NCBI GenBank assembly: GCA_021613335.1
Contig: JAJTWR010000231.1
Location: forward strand, 825,501 to 889,500
DNA length: 64,000 nucleotides
Direction: 5' to 3'
Origin: Whitmania pigra
Taxonomy: Eukaryota; Annelida; Clitellata; Hirudinida; Haemopidae
A program made the translations under genes and the position numbers. Shown piece after piece: positions 50,505-62,319 of the stretch; the stretch's first letter is position 1; every line of letters begins with the position of its first letter. Under the pieces are notes generated by a model that was not told where the DNA came from, made no database searches, and was given only the letters and a program-made list of their open reading frames with translations.

Positions 50505-50770
50505 TGTAATTGTTAGGTATGAAAGATTATGTATGATCGAAAAGTAAATTCTACTTTATAATGCTTATAATTTTCATACATATTGTGATATTTTTAAAGT
50601 GTTTTGATACATTCCATGCTCTATGTCAATTACATTTTGTAATGTTCTTATTTTCTTTTCAGATAGATTGTTTTTGTTGAGATTTGTTTGGTGGGAAATG
50701 TTCTTATATACTTTTCAGATCGATTATTTTGTTAAAACATTGGAAGACCATCAAGACCTGGACGTCTTTT
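50505..50770 (+). repeat. Direct duplication, copy 1
   Basis: The right part (50640-50770) matches 51205-51330: AAATGTTCTTAT, then ACTTTTCAGATCGATTA, TTTTGTTAAA and GGACGTCTT in the same order. Both copies hold a potential splice acceptor followed by an open frame beginning IDYFVK. Confidence 0.6.
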
Positions 50771-50887
50771 AACAGGGAAACCATTTTATTTGTCTTAAGG
50801 CTGCAAAACATGTGCATGCTGCGTGCGTGGTTCGTAACCAATCAATATAATTGTTACGCATGATGAAACTCAGTGGTGAACACTTTA

Positions 50888-51010
50888 CAGGGGGTCCGCA
50901 TACTGTGAGTGGATTAGGAGATGGGGGCACAACTACTAAAATATTTGTCCAAAATGGTAAATTAATGAAATAATTTAAGTAACCTTTAAATTACAATAGA
51001 TTTAATTAAA
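50888..51010 (+). mobile_element. MITE family B, partial copy
   Basis: The phrases GGGGGCACAACTACTAAAAT and CCAAAATGGTAAATTAATGA match the reverse complement of the element at 5156-5332. The left end reads CAGGGGGTCCGC. No right terminus is visible. Confidence 0.5.
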
Positions 51011-51064
51011 TAAAATTTAAATAAACTATTTTTTATTTGTCTTAAGGGTGTCGCAAAACATGTT

Positions 51065-51330
51065 TTCAATTACGGTTATGTGTGATTGGGAAGTAACTTC
51101 GTCTTTTATATTACCTATAATTATAATATATATCATATATATTTTATTAATTTTTCAGGTGTTTTGCATATATTCCATGTTCAATGGGAATTACTACTAT
51201 GTTCTTATTTGCAGATAGATTTTTTTGTTGTTGAAATTTGTTTGGAGTGAAATGTTCTTATTTACTTTTCAGATCGATTACTTTGTTAAACTATTAGAAG
51301 CCCTACAACATGGCTGGACGTCTTACCCTA
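51065..51330 (+). repeat. Direct duplication, copy 2
   Basis: This is the counterpart of 50505-50770, about 560 bp downstream. The shared segment also includes TTTGTCTTAAG(G)GT..GCAAAACATG just outside, in both surroundings. It is diverged by small indels and substitutions, so it is an old duplication. Confidence 0.6.
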
Positions 51331-51945
51331 CCAAAATAGCGACATGATGTAATTTTGGTGTCCGTTGTTCAGGTATTAAGATGGTTAAGGGCCATTAAAG
51401 GAAAATATGCTAACGTTGCCACTAAGATGATCATGGGTTGTCAAATAAAATTAATTTCTTAGTGTTTACGGTAATGTTAGTTACTGAAAGTCTGCCTCTT
51501 CTTATGGTTCCACATGATATTTTATTTATGGTTGTTTAAGAAGAATTTCTGTGTGATAAACCCATCCTTCGTTTTCAATCAATATCCAAATTTAGATAGT
51601 ATTTTACATAGTTCAACCAAATCTGAATATATTGTCCAACCTCATCAAGCTTATTCAAAAGATTAACTACTCTTGCGCTGAAGTAATTATTCTTGAAAGT
51701 AGCCGTTATGTCACCCGTTACCTTCCTGTGTAACATCTGTACCATCTTGTAGAACTACTTTTGGTGGCCTCGGAGAAATGTTCAGGTTTTAAACTATCTC
51801 TTCCTGCTAAAATTTTCTTAATATATCTTCATAAGTCAGATTTTCTAAACCCTTAAGCATCCATGTTACTCTTTTCTGCGCCCTTTATAAAGTTTCAATA
51901 TCCTTCTTCAAGTGGGGATTCAATACTTGTATGCAATACTCCAGA

Positions 51946-52146
51946 CAGGGACGTCATTTCAGCTTTTTCCAAGAGAGGCAAACCCTTGATCAACTCTAGA
52001 AGACTTTATTTGCTTCTAGACAAAATTCAAGGGGAGAGCAAACCTTTGTAAAATATGAGGAGATGACCTTTTTTTTGCGTCTGGTCTAAAATCAGGGGAG
52101 GGGCCATTGTCCCCCCCCTACCCTCCCCCTTCATATTATGTCCCTG
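51946..52146. mobile_element. hAT-type MITE, family A (best copy)
   Basis: This is 201 bp with ends CAGGGACGTCATTTCAGC and, reverse-complemented on the right, CAGGGACATAATATGAAG. The flanks show an 8-bp target duplication with one mismatch: ACTCCAGA (51938-51945) and ACTCTAGA (52147-52154). Eight bases and a CAGGG terminus fit hAT. Related copies lie at 40178 and 61299. Confidence 0.75.
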
Positions 52147-52523
52147 ACTCTAGATGAGGTCTCAACAATGTTTTGTGCAACTTCAAATGCTTTTATCTAT
52201 GCTGACCACTGTCCTCTTAATCATACCACTTGTGACTACTTGTAAAATTTACTTAGGTCAGTCTGGAATTCATCCACATACTCTTTCGTATTAACTTTCC
52301 CGCTTAATTCTGTGTCCTACAAATTTAGATAATTTAGATGATATTCCATCGTCAAGATCATTATTGTAGACACAAAAAAGAGGTCTCTCATGTCTGTCTT
52401 TCTTCAAATACCATTCCGAGTACGCTGGTCGAGCATTTCCAAGTGGTCAGTTTGAAGCCGATTGCGAGATTTGGTCCTGATATACACCATGCTATGCTTA
52501 ATGCACCATAATAAATGAACTGC

Positions 52524-52800
<277 letters not shown>

Positions 52801-53411
52801 AAAATCACTTCCAACTGTCGCGCGGCCTTTTATTGTCAATTGCGCGACCGCGCAGCTTAGAGAAAGCTGAAGATTTCGACATTCGTAAGGAATTTGGAGA
52901 GATGATGATGGCTCGACATAAAGATTGGTCTGATCTCTTTAAAAAAATATCCTCTGGCGTCATGAAGTTCATGGGTTTGTGAATCGGCACAACTTCCAAT
53001 ACTGGGCGGCAGAAGAATTTCGCTGTACCTCAGAAATAAACCTCAAAATCAGCCCAAGGTATGTTGTGGAATGACTTCAGACAGGATTGTGAGTCTTTTC
53101 ACCCTTCGCGATAATTGTTTCGTAATATGTGATATAGAATAAAGTTTATATAAATTTTTTTTAGTATGAAAAATCCTGTTTTATTTTCATTTGTTTCGCT
53201 CAAGTTTCAAGTACTCAAGTACATATAAATGTTTTGAATTACAATTTTGTAATTATTTCGAATATGCCCTGAGTGACAACAATTCGCATCGAGGCGATGG
53301 GAGTAGAATTTCGAGTGTTTGCGCTCAATGTTTGCTTTTCTCACAAGCATAGACCATCGAATTAGTTCTAATATATAATGTTGGACGTTTGATTTTTAGT
53401 CGCTAGTTAAT
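52801..53411. other. Intergenic, with a short coding-like piece
   Basis: At 52805-52982 (plus) a frame reads KAEDFDIRKEFGEMMMAR and on to a TGA. I do not recognise it. The phrase CGCGCGGCC...GCGACCGCGCAG (52818-52855) is a GC-rich imperfect palindrome. The last 150 bp are presumably the promoter of the phosphatase gene. Confidence 0.3.
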
Positions 53412-54964
53412 TTGGTTACCGAAGCGATGTATGGAAATTCTAAAAGTTTTGAAATATGCTTTGTTATGTGTTGTGTTTTCCTGGCTCAAGCACTCTTCCA
53501 ACAAAGCCAGGTGCATCCACGATTTTCCACTAAATCGTCTTATAATTTATCCAGGGAGCTGGATATTCTGGATGGGTTTTACGATCATCAAAACTCAACT
53601 CCACCTCCACAATGCTTGAAAGATTCAGTAATCCATGTCACGGGTATATTTCGACATGGGACAAGATATCCAAGTTTAAAAGATGTAAAATATGCAAGGA
53701 GTTTACTAGAGAAATTAAAGTCAGCATCAATGGATCCTCAACTCTATAAAAAGCTTAATGATACTCTAAACAAATTTCCAAATGATAACAATAAGGATAT
53801 TGCTCCAAGTGGAATTGTTGAACATGTACATTTAGGACATAGATTTGGCTCTAAATATTTGAAACTCTTTGCATCTGCATCTGAAAAAGATGTTGAGTTT
53901 TATGCAACTTCAAAAAATAGAACAGTTGACAGTTTTAGAGGATTCCTAAAGGGATTCCAAGATGCTTCTGACTACAAATTTAGCCCACCAGCTCAAATCA
54001 AAGATGACTTACTTAGATTTTATGATTATTGTGACAAGTATATTGATGGGGTTGACAAGAATGAATCAGCTGATCTCGAAGCAAAACTCTTCATAAACAT
54101 GAACATGAATAAATTGACTTCACTGATTGAATCCAGTACAAATACTAAGAATTTGAATATCACAGTCAGTGAGTTATGTTTAAGCTCTTGAATTTCTTTT
54201 AATATTGATGTATCATGCAACTAAATATCCAAATGACTGTAAATTCAGATGAAGTGGATGCATTACTTGATATTGCCGGATGCGAAGATGCAATATTTAG
54301 TACTAGGCACTGGCTAGAAATTATGTCCGAAGAAACACTTGGCATCTTGAACTATGCTGCAGACCTTGAAGTTAGTTTGACTTTATGTCAATAATTCTTA
54401 AATGTGACATACTTTTGATTTTATTTGATCAGGATTACTGGAAGAAAGGGCCAGGTTTTACAATAAGTTATGAACAAAGCTGCATACTTGTTTCTGAGAT
54501 ATTTAAGACTTTTGACAAGGTTATTGCCGGAGATAGGTACATTCCAACACATTTTTCTGATTGAACTTGCTTCAAACTATCTCACCTCTGTATTCTAAAA
54601 TAGGCTCAAAAAAGGAACATACTACTTCAGTCATGCTGAGACTTTGTACCCAGTATTTAGTCTTCTTGGTATTTTCATGGATCACCCTCCTCTCTATCAC
54701 AATAATTCAGAAGAGCACGGAAATCGGACTTTCAAGAGCACAAGAATCAATCCATTTGCTTCTAATGTTGCATTTGTCCTCCATGAATGTTCTAAAGAGA
54801 TCTTTATTGAACTCCTTTTTAAAGAATATCCTATCACCTGGTCCATCTGTGGAAACAACATCTGCCCCTACAAGCAAGTCAGATCATACTTGGCCAGATA
54901 TGTCGATAGCTGCAACTTCCAGGAAATGTGTGAAGAAGGAAATTACAGAAATGTTGAGCTTTGA
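53412..54964 (+). CDS. MINPP1: Multiple inositol polyphosphate phosphatase (MINPP1)
   Basis: This is a histidine acid phosphatase that removes phosphates from InsP6 and InsP5 in the ER and secretory lumen. Four exons (53412-54168, 54249-54370, 54433-54536, 54604-54964) give 447 residues; human MINPP1 has 487. A hydrophobic signal sequence lies at residues 14-30. The catalytic motif is FRHGTRYP, with nucleophile His82. The second motif is SHAET, with His338 and the acid Glu340. Other family landmarks are HLGHRFGSKY, YATSKNRTVDSFRGFLKGF and SYEQSC. The ATG at 53430 (MYGNSK) is an equally good start. The C terminus ends RNVEL, reminiscent of the KDEL-type ER signal but not canonical. AATAAA lies at 55079. 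Confidence 0.92.
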
Positions 54965-55637
54965 TACTTTTTGTTGCAACCATTATTTTTTAACATCTTT
55001 ACATTATGATATTCCGTTAGGATAATGTTTCGCATTCCCATTGATTCATTAAACAATTTGTTCAAAAATATAAAATTCAATAAAAGGTTAAACTAATTCC
55101 AGAAAGCTACAGTGAATCTTAGGTAAAGAATTTGTCTAAAAATAAATTCATCTTGAAATTGTTACAGGGCTCTTCCACCAAATACACCTTTGAACTGCTG
55201 AATGTCCTCTACTTCATTTTAGCCTTTGGCTGGAAGATGTATTAGATCTACCTCAGTTATACTGCAGAAGCTTTAAATATTTGAAATTAAAATGAAATCA
55301 GAATGTGCCAACAGCTGACAAATTGCACCAAAAGACATTTTATTTTTTATAAATTCAATTCAATTTGATTTTGAAGTAGAGCTATGGTCATTTTAGGTAT
55401 GGCCAAATCAAATCAAGCAGGAATAAAACAAAAGTGCAAAAAAAAACTTTGTATTCAATAAAATGATTCACTCATAAACATCTAGACAATTTGCAATGAA
55501 ACATTTTCTCCAAGTTAGAATGTTGAAGCTCAGCAGAGCTTAATATCAAACGATGCACATCATGATTCACCCTTTCATAATATTGGTAATCATAATTTTT
55601 AACTAGAAATTGGGGAATTTACCTAGAAATAAAAATT

Positions 55638-58600
55638 TTAAAGATTTTTCTTGAGGAATTTTTCATTTGCCAAAATGTTTAATCTCTCGACATTCTGAAT
55701 CTCATTCCGAACTGGTATAAAGAGCTCTGAGGACTTTATGCCACACTTCTTGGGGAACCAGCCTCGTTCTCTCTTGCCTATGATTTGGTAATTTTGTGAT
55801 TTTTAAATTACCTAGGATAAGAAATTTGGAGCTCCAGAAACTTACATCTATCTGATATTGTATGTATTTCGTGATCCATCATTTTCTCTCCATATAACCA
55901 GTGCCTGACGAGCAATGTGAATATAGTATTGGTAAGTTGTTATTGTTTGAAATAAAAAATCAAAGAGATAACCATGACTGGCTACAAGATCTCATTGGAT
56001 ATTTACAATTTTGGTCAAAAGTACTTTAATAGATTTGATACCAACAAATGTCATTTAAGTGTGTCAAATGTTAAAGTACAAACTTTCTAAATCGGGAGAC
56101 GAGAACACGGTCCCCAGGCTTGATTTTGAGTCTCTGTTCGTCAATACATGGAGGGCAACAACAGACTCCAGAACCAAAACACAAAGGAAAGCAAGAGCCC
56201 CTAAATTTCCGAACTATGTTGAAGATCAGGCTTCGAGATCTCTTTTCACTCTTCTGTTGTATCTGTTCTATCTAATGTGCCATCAACAAGAAATTGTTAG
56301 CTATATCAAAAATTGGATTTAAAAATAATTTAAACATATTTTCTTATGATATCTAAAACAAATCTAGTGTTTACACTGCAAGCATTACAATCTAAGTTCT
56401 AAAATCAGATTTTTAGAATTTACAAAAATGCCTTAATCAGTGTCTAAGAGATCTCTTTTCACTCTTCTGTTGTATCTGTTCTATCTAATGTGCCATCAAC
56501 AAGAAATTGTTAGCTATATCAAAAATTGGATTTAAAAATAATTTAAACATATTTTCTTATGATATCTAAAACAAATCTAGTGTTTACACTGCAAGCATTA
56601 CAATCTAAGTTCTAAAATCAGATTTTTAGAATTTACAAAAATGCCTTAATCAGTGTCTAAGAGATCTCTTTTCACTCTTCTGTTGTATCTGTTCTATCTA
56701 ATGTGCCATCAACAAGAAATTGTTAGCTATATCAAAAATTGGATTTAAAAATAATTTAAACATATTTTCTTATGATATCTAAAACAAATCTAGTGTTTAC
56801 TCTGCAAGCATTACAATCTAAGTTCTAAAATCAGATTTTTAGAATTTACAAAAATGCCTTAATCAGTGTCTAAGGTAATTAAAGTGGCTCAAAAGTTGAA
56901 CCTATTAATACCAACCGTCAGCGAATATTGGTGACAACCTTCCCTCACTGGCCACCAAATACCATCAAGTTCTGGTCTTTCACACCAATAAAGAACCATT
57001 CTTAAGTTCTGCCATCTTCCAAGATCGTATGGATACAAAAATGTGTCGGCACCCTTCCTATAGTTTGCCTATTTGTATCAAATAATTTAATAGATAACAT
57101 AGTTGTCTCTAGTAACAGTTATGAAACGAAGTTACAATATAATAACTGTAAATTTGTTACAATATGAGCACCATAAAGCAATCATTGTTAAAGTTTACTT
57201 TTTATTTAGACAGTTATTGCTACATAGCACTATTATTATTTTTATTTTTTCATCCTTTCAATAGTCAAAAAATCAAATCAGAATATAAAAATCCTCATTG
57301 AATTTAATGCCCTTGTTCAGGGACTAAAATTACCATCAGATATTAAAAAGAATATGAATAGGGTGATTTGCCCAAGACATTTAATTATTATTGTTGCCAC
57401 AATCAATTAGTATTAATATGTTTTGTTTAATTGAGCATAACCCCTTAGAAATTGCCCATTGCATGCGACAAGAAAACAATAGTTAAATGTATATTAGGAT
57501 GCCACTCAAATATATGAGCTAAAACTCCTTTTAACATTTTTAATTGCCCACTCTCTGGAGTTGTTCCTTTTATGAAATGTAGTAACTGCTTTAATTTTCA
57601 TTTAAATATATTAATATTTATTGGTTGCTCAATGAGGTCAGAGTTATAAATATTTGAATTTTTTGTCAAATTTACATTAACAAACTAAAATGAATTGCTA
57701 AATAAGCATTTTTAGCAATCTATTTTATATGTGTATATATTTATATTCTATGATGCTTACGTCATCAAAGTAATTCGAGTATCTTTTGATCCAAATTCAC
57801 CACTAACTGTGAACTGGGATGACAAAATGTTGTTTGCTTTAAGGCCAAAGAAACGAGTTTGTCTCACAATTCTGGAGATGGAACAGTGAACTTGTTGGGG
57901 TACCAAAATTGCCAACAGAACTGGACAGGCAGAAGTAATTAGGGTGTTTAATCTCTTTCAGGAACGAAACCTTGCCAGCTAGATTAAGTTCATGTCTTTT
58001 GAGACCAAAGCCGGCAACATGAGAGCTCAAAGGTGCATGGCTAACTTCTGGATTAAAAGCTTGGCAGAAATCTGATCAGCTTAGCATGTAGGTATCACAT
58101 ATAATTGTTATAAAGTTATTTGAAACACTAATGGGACCATCTGCATGAAGTTGTTCCAGAAATTCAGTGACTATTGGAGTTTAGTTCAAAATTCTAGGTA
58201 TGAAAATGGACTGGATTTTATTTAGATTTTGTTGCATCTGTCCTCATGCCAGTTATGGGATCCCATCAAGCATGTTGGATTGCAAAACTGATTTACAGCT
58301 TTAAAATTTATGTTTCACTCCTAACTTTAACTAACTGCATGTAAGCTGATATCTCTTAGCCACTTCACCACTTTTATAATGAACTCAATGCCTAGTTTAC
58401 ATTTCCATGAGTTTCATCTGCTCATATTCTGTGAGTTAGAAAGCTACAAGCAAATGAATGAAGATGTAGCTAATGTACGATTAAAACATTTTCTGGACTC
58501 GTGTCTTATTTAAGTGAAGTCTTAGTCTGTTTAGCATTCTCAGACTTAGATGAAGTTGTTGTGGCACTGCAGTCGAAAAATAAATGACTTTAATTTAAGA

Positions 58601-60739
58601 GTTCAATAGGATTCTAACAACTCAAGAGGAACAGAAACAGTTCCTGTTGCAAATGATAGAGAAACATCGCCATTACTTTGCAATTCCTAACAAGTCCAGC
58701 CTTATTGCTGCAGCAACAGAGTCGACAAGGATGTTAGACAGTCTTTTCAGAACTACCAGACACTTAATAGACATCAATAGATAATAATAGACTTAAATCA
58801 ATACATTTAAGTTAAAATTATTGCTTTGAACCATTGATTATTTAAGAAATTGTTGGTCAACAATTCAACCTAATCATGTAAAACATTGTCAGCATTAAGC
58901 GACCAGTAAATATTAATAGAATACACAAACAATTTGCCATACTTTTTTTTATATTACGAACACATTTGGGTGGAAATTAAAAAAAAAATTTTGAGTAGCA
59001 TCCTAATTTATAAATTATTACAATCGAGAGTAATGATCAAAATAAACAAAGGAATTTGAAAATAAGTTTTAAAAAACCTTCTCTTTGATCCAATTCTCAA
59101 TTCCTGTCTCATTTCTGAGAATATTTTTCAGCTAAAACATTTAGGTCATTTAGCACTTAGATGTTATGCAATCACAACAATGCTACAACAATCCAATGAT
59201 CATTTTTCATGTTTTTAATTTCATTCATACCTAATCTAAGCATCATCAAATTCATATTTCAATTGAGATCTATTTTATAAATAATATGCTTATTTAAACA
59301 AAAGATAAAGACGTTGTTCAAAACAAATATATCAATATTGAAATTTGGGAACCAAAGATAAGGAGAACTACCTGCATCACAAACAGCCCACCTACAGCTA
59401 TGATGACACCAATGGCATTCCCGACCGCTAACATGCAACAGATTAGAACCTCCATCCTCATGTCAATCAGTTGCTCACTTCCATGCATCATGTAGTGATT
59501 CTGAATGAATTGGGTTATATTAGTTAGGAGGCAAAATGCAAGCAGCTGCTTGATAAACCTTGAAGAAACATCGATATGTTGAAGGCACAAGGACACTCAA
59601 TGCATGGATGCATCCAAGAGGAGTGAAGAAGAGAAAGAGAATAAAGTTGCAGTGGTTGAAGTGACCAACACAATTGTTTATCCAAGGACAGTGGTGGTCC
59701 ATCTTCATAACACATCTGCAATGCCATTAAATCAATCAGATGATCATGATTTCTCCTTTAACAAGTGCCAAAATCAACCTTTGACATTTACTGCAGTGGT
59801 GTGACCTGGGACTTTTATAAGCAATGCAAACATTACAAAACTGTAGGAATATGCTGTCATCTTTACAATCCTGAGATTTTAAAATTAACTTATTGTCTTC
59901 TTAGCATAAATATAATTTGAGAAAACTAAGTAAAGACTTGATTAATAGAGTTAAAGGTTTAGCCATAAATAGCTAATCAAATAGAAACATAATTCACAAA
60001 ATAAAATTCAATCTATGGTCAATTTACCTGACTGTGAAATATTTATTTTAAAAAATCCTCAAAAAAACATCAAGCCAAATACAAATCAAATAAGTATTAG
60101 CTTACACAGAACTGCTTCAGCAACAAAAGTAATTATATTACAATTTTTGAAGCTTAACTTGAATCACTCTTGAGTGATCAGAGAATTACACAACAAGTTA
60201 TTATGTATTATTCTATGCTTATGATATTACATAAATTAAGTTTTTCATGATAAATGACAATTACGAATATTTTGAACAAACAGTAGTTCTATATGAAAGT
60301 TACAATTTAAATTTATTAAAATACAACAATCTTACTGGCTTCCATCCTTCTTGAACAAAACCAGGCCCAATATGTGAAGCTCTGAAGAAATTGTACAAAA
60401 TAATGTGAAGCCATCCAAACAATACACTCAGATTGACAACTGATGCATAACTTTTCAAGGGCCACCAAACAAGGTGACACGTTACAACACAGGTAGATAT
60501 GAAAGCAATCACAGATAGTGCTATAAGTGGACCCCAATGTAATATTCTTTTTATTCTATTCTGAAAGTGGAAGTTGAATTATAATGGTTATAGCAGTGAC
60601 ACCAGCATCATCACCGCATCGTTATAAAGATTCACGTAAGCAATCGTTTAAAAAAAGCAACTTCAAATTAATCCAAATCGGTCACCTTTCTGAAATAAAC
60701 TAGGAAAGACAAAAACAAAAAATAAAAAGGAATTTCCAT
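55638..60739 (-). CDS. ZDHHC6: Palmitoyltransferase ZDHHC6
   Basis: ZDHHC6 is an ER-membrane S-acyltransferase whose known targets include calnexin. Ten minus-strand exons (60739-60686, 60560-60336, 59870-59779, 59715-59559, 59500-59372, 59131-59078, 57068-56916, 56271-56084, 55904-55846, 55777-55638) give 416 residues; human ZDHHC6 has 413. The sequence [15 protein letters not shown] opens the first helix. The zinc-binding cysteine-rich core reads [19 protein letters not shown] and continues [10 protein letters not shown], with DHHC at 130-133. After the helices come [29 protein letters not shown], the SH3-like tail with HWLYGEK, and RGWFPKKC. Exon 1 (18 residues) is the least certain part. 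The 2-kb intron 57069-59077 holds a possible transposase scrap, and the acceptor of exon 8 lies in a 213-bp triplication. Confidence 0.93.
56235..56873. repeat. 213-bp unit repeated three times in tandem
   Basis: The units start at 56235, 56448 and 56661, each GAGATCTCTTTTCACTCTTC. They are almost identical; I see one substitution (ACACTGCAAG versus ACTCTGCAAG). Each unit carries, on the minus strand, the exon-8 acceptor of ZDHHC6 plus the first 37 bp of that exon ([12 protein letters not shown]). Only the copy at the low end (acceptor at 56272) continues into the real exon; the other two run into a stop (CTTAGACACTGA). Confidence 0.95.
58620..58790 (+). pseudogene. Possible hAT transposase C-terminal scrap
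   Basis: A plus-strand frame reads [19 protein letters not shown] and on to [14 protein letters not shown] before a stop. The spacing recalls the hAT dimerisation domain (IPASS..SERLFS..G..R), with the key residues eroded. It lies within an intron of ZDHHC6 on the opposite strand. This is a weak call. Confidence 0.3.
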
Positions 60740-62319
60740 TATGCAAGTTCGACTATTTAGAAATGGATGACAAAGTATCCTTCAATTACTTAATAGTTAC
60801 TTGAGTTAGAGGCAATAATCGACATTCAAATCATCACGAATTACAGCATGGTATCCATTAACTAAAGCGAAAATTCAGAATGCACTAAGGGGCACCGGTT
60901 CCTCCATTCAAGCGAAACTAAATTGTGGAAACGTTGAACAAAACGTTTCAAAAAGCGACATTCAAATGCATCTTTAAATAACAATTCAATCATTTAGAAA
61001 CGATGGTAAAATTTTTAATAGCTCCGAAAAAAATATAGTTTTATCTTGTCAACAATATCAATCTCGCAAACAAATTCAGAAAAAATCAATTACTTAATTT
61101 ATTTTATGATTCTTTCTAAAATGCTACTGAGATAACTTTTTTAATAATTTTTTTCCCAACTTATTTCAGTTTATCCCAAGTGTTCCTGCGTGCCATCCAT
61201 AATCTGATAATTAGCCTCTGGCTACTGATCTGAGCCATCGTCTCCTCTGGATATGCTCAGTACTGCCAGGACAGTGCACTGAGAGACTTCAATAATATCA
61301 TGGACGTCATTTCAGCAAACCCTAACACAACTTGAGGAGATGACCTCTTTATGCTTTTAGCCAAATTCAGATAGCGCAAACCCTCGTAAAACATGAGATG
61401 ACTTTTTTGCGTCTAGTCTAAAGCCTCGTTAGTTCCTTCCCTGAATGATGCCTTAAACAGTGCATGTAAGAAGGTTACAAGCTTCATTTTTTCGTGATGA
61501 CGTCTATCGCTAACCTCATTCCACCGGCCCAGTAATGAACCTGCAAATGATCGCGAAAACCAATATAAATCTAAATTTAAATGAAGCCATTAAGAATTTC
61601 AAGTCAATCTGGACATATTCGTTTGTAGCGTAAATCCTTTACCATATACTTCCATAACTTTGTCTTAGTTTTTATTATGCTCGAATGTCATTAACAAGTT
61701 CTAAATATAATAAAATACTCATCTTAAGCTAATTGTCTTATATGATTAGTGCAATATATCTATCGATTTGATGTCTTTATGTTGCTCATTTCTCCTGGTA
61801 CGTTTATATTTCTGATACAAAAATATGGGTCCCCAACATTCTGCTTTTCAATCAATTCATCGGAATTTAGATAAGATTTGTTCTTTATATTTAAACCTTA
61901 AAAGATGTCTAAACATAAATTTAAACTTCAACATTGAAAGCTAAGAAGTCTTTGGATCAATAAAACCCCTGTTATAGCACGAACGTCGATCGATAAAGCA
62001 GCTGTTTTGGAGGTATGAAGCCCCTATTTTGGTCCTCGCATTGAGGGTATCACGTCTGAAATGTAAAAATATCTACATAATGCAAACACAATTAAGAAAG
62101 TCTGATTATTATTTTGAAATACATACTGATGAGACATTGTATTAGTACTAAGGTGAGTTTGTATCAATTTTATAAGTGAAACAAACGGGTTTATTTGCTG
62201 GAATTGGAGAATTGCACAATAAACTTTAGATTTAGTATAATAAATATAATACATTTTTAGCTTGGAGTGACTGAACTGATGCCTATTAAAATCCGGTAAA
62301 TCAGAAGGCTGTCGAAAAC
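60740..62319. other. Intergenic between divergent genes
   Basis: This is the upstream region of ZDHHC6 (minus) and of the phosphatase (plus). Apart from a family A MITE at 61299-61443, I see no exon. An open frame at 62024-62254 (minus) lacks any motif. Confidence 0.4.
61299..61443. mobile_element. MITE family A, third copy
   Basis: The left end CATGGACGTCATTTCAGC and the phrases GAGGAGATGACCTCTTTATG and TTTTTTGCGTCTAGTCTAAA match the copy at 51946. The right end is CCTTCCCTG. The flanks AATAATAT and AATGATGC agree at only five of eight bases. Confidence 0.6.

Noticed and set aside
56059..56322. 87-codon plus-strand open frame
   Set aside because: It is antisense to ZDHHC6 exon 8, which matches the family.
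56235..56873. CRISPR-like or satellite array
   Set aside because: Three head-to-tail 213-bp units without spacers in an animal gene are a local tandem duplication, not a CRISPR array.
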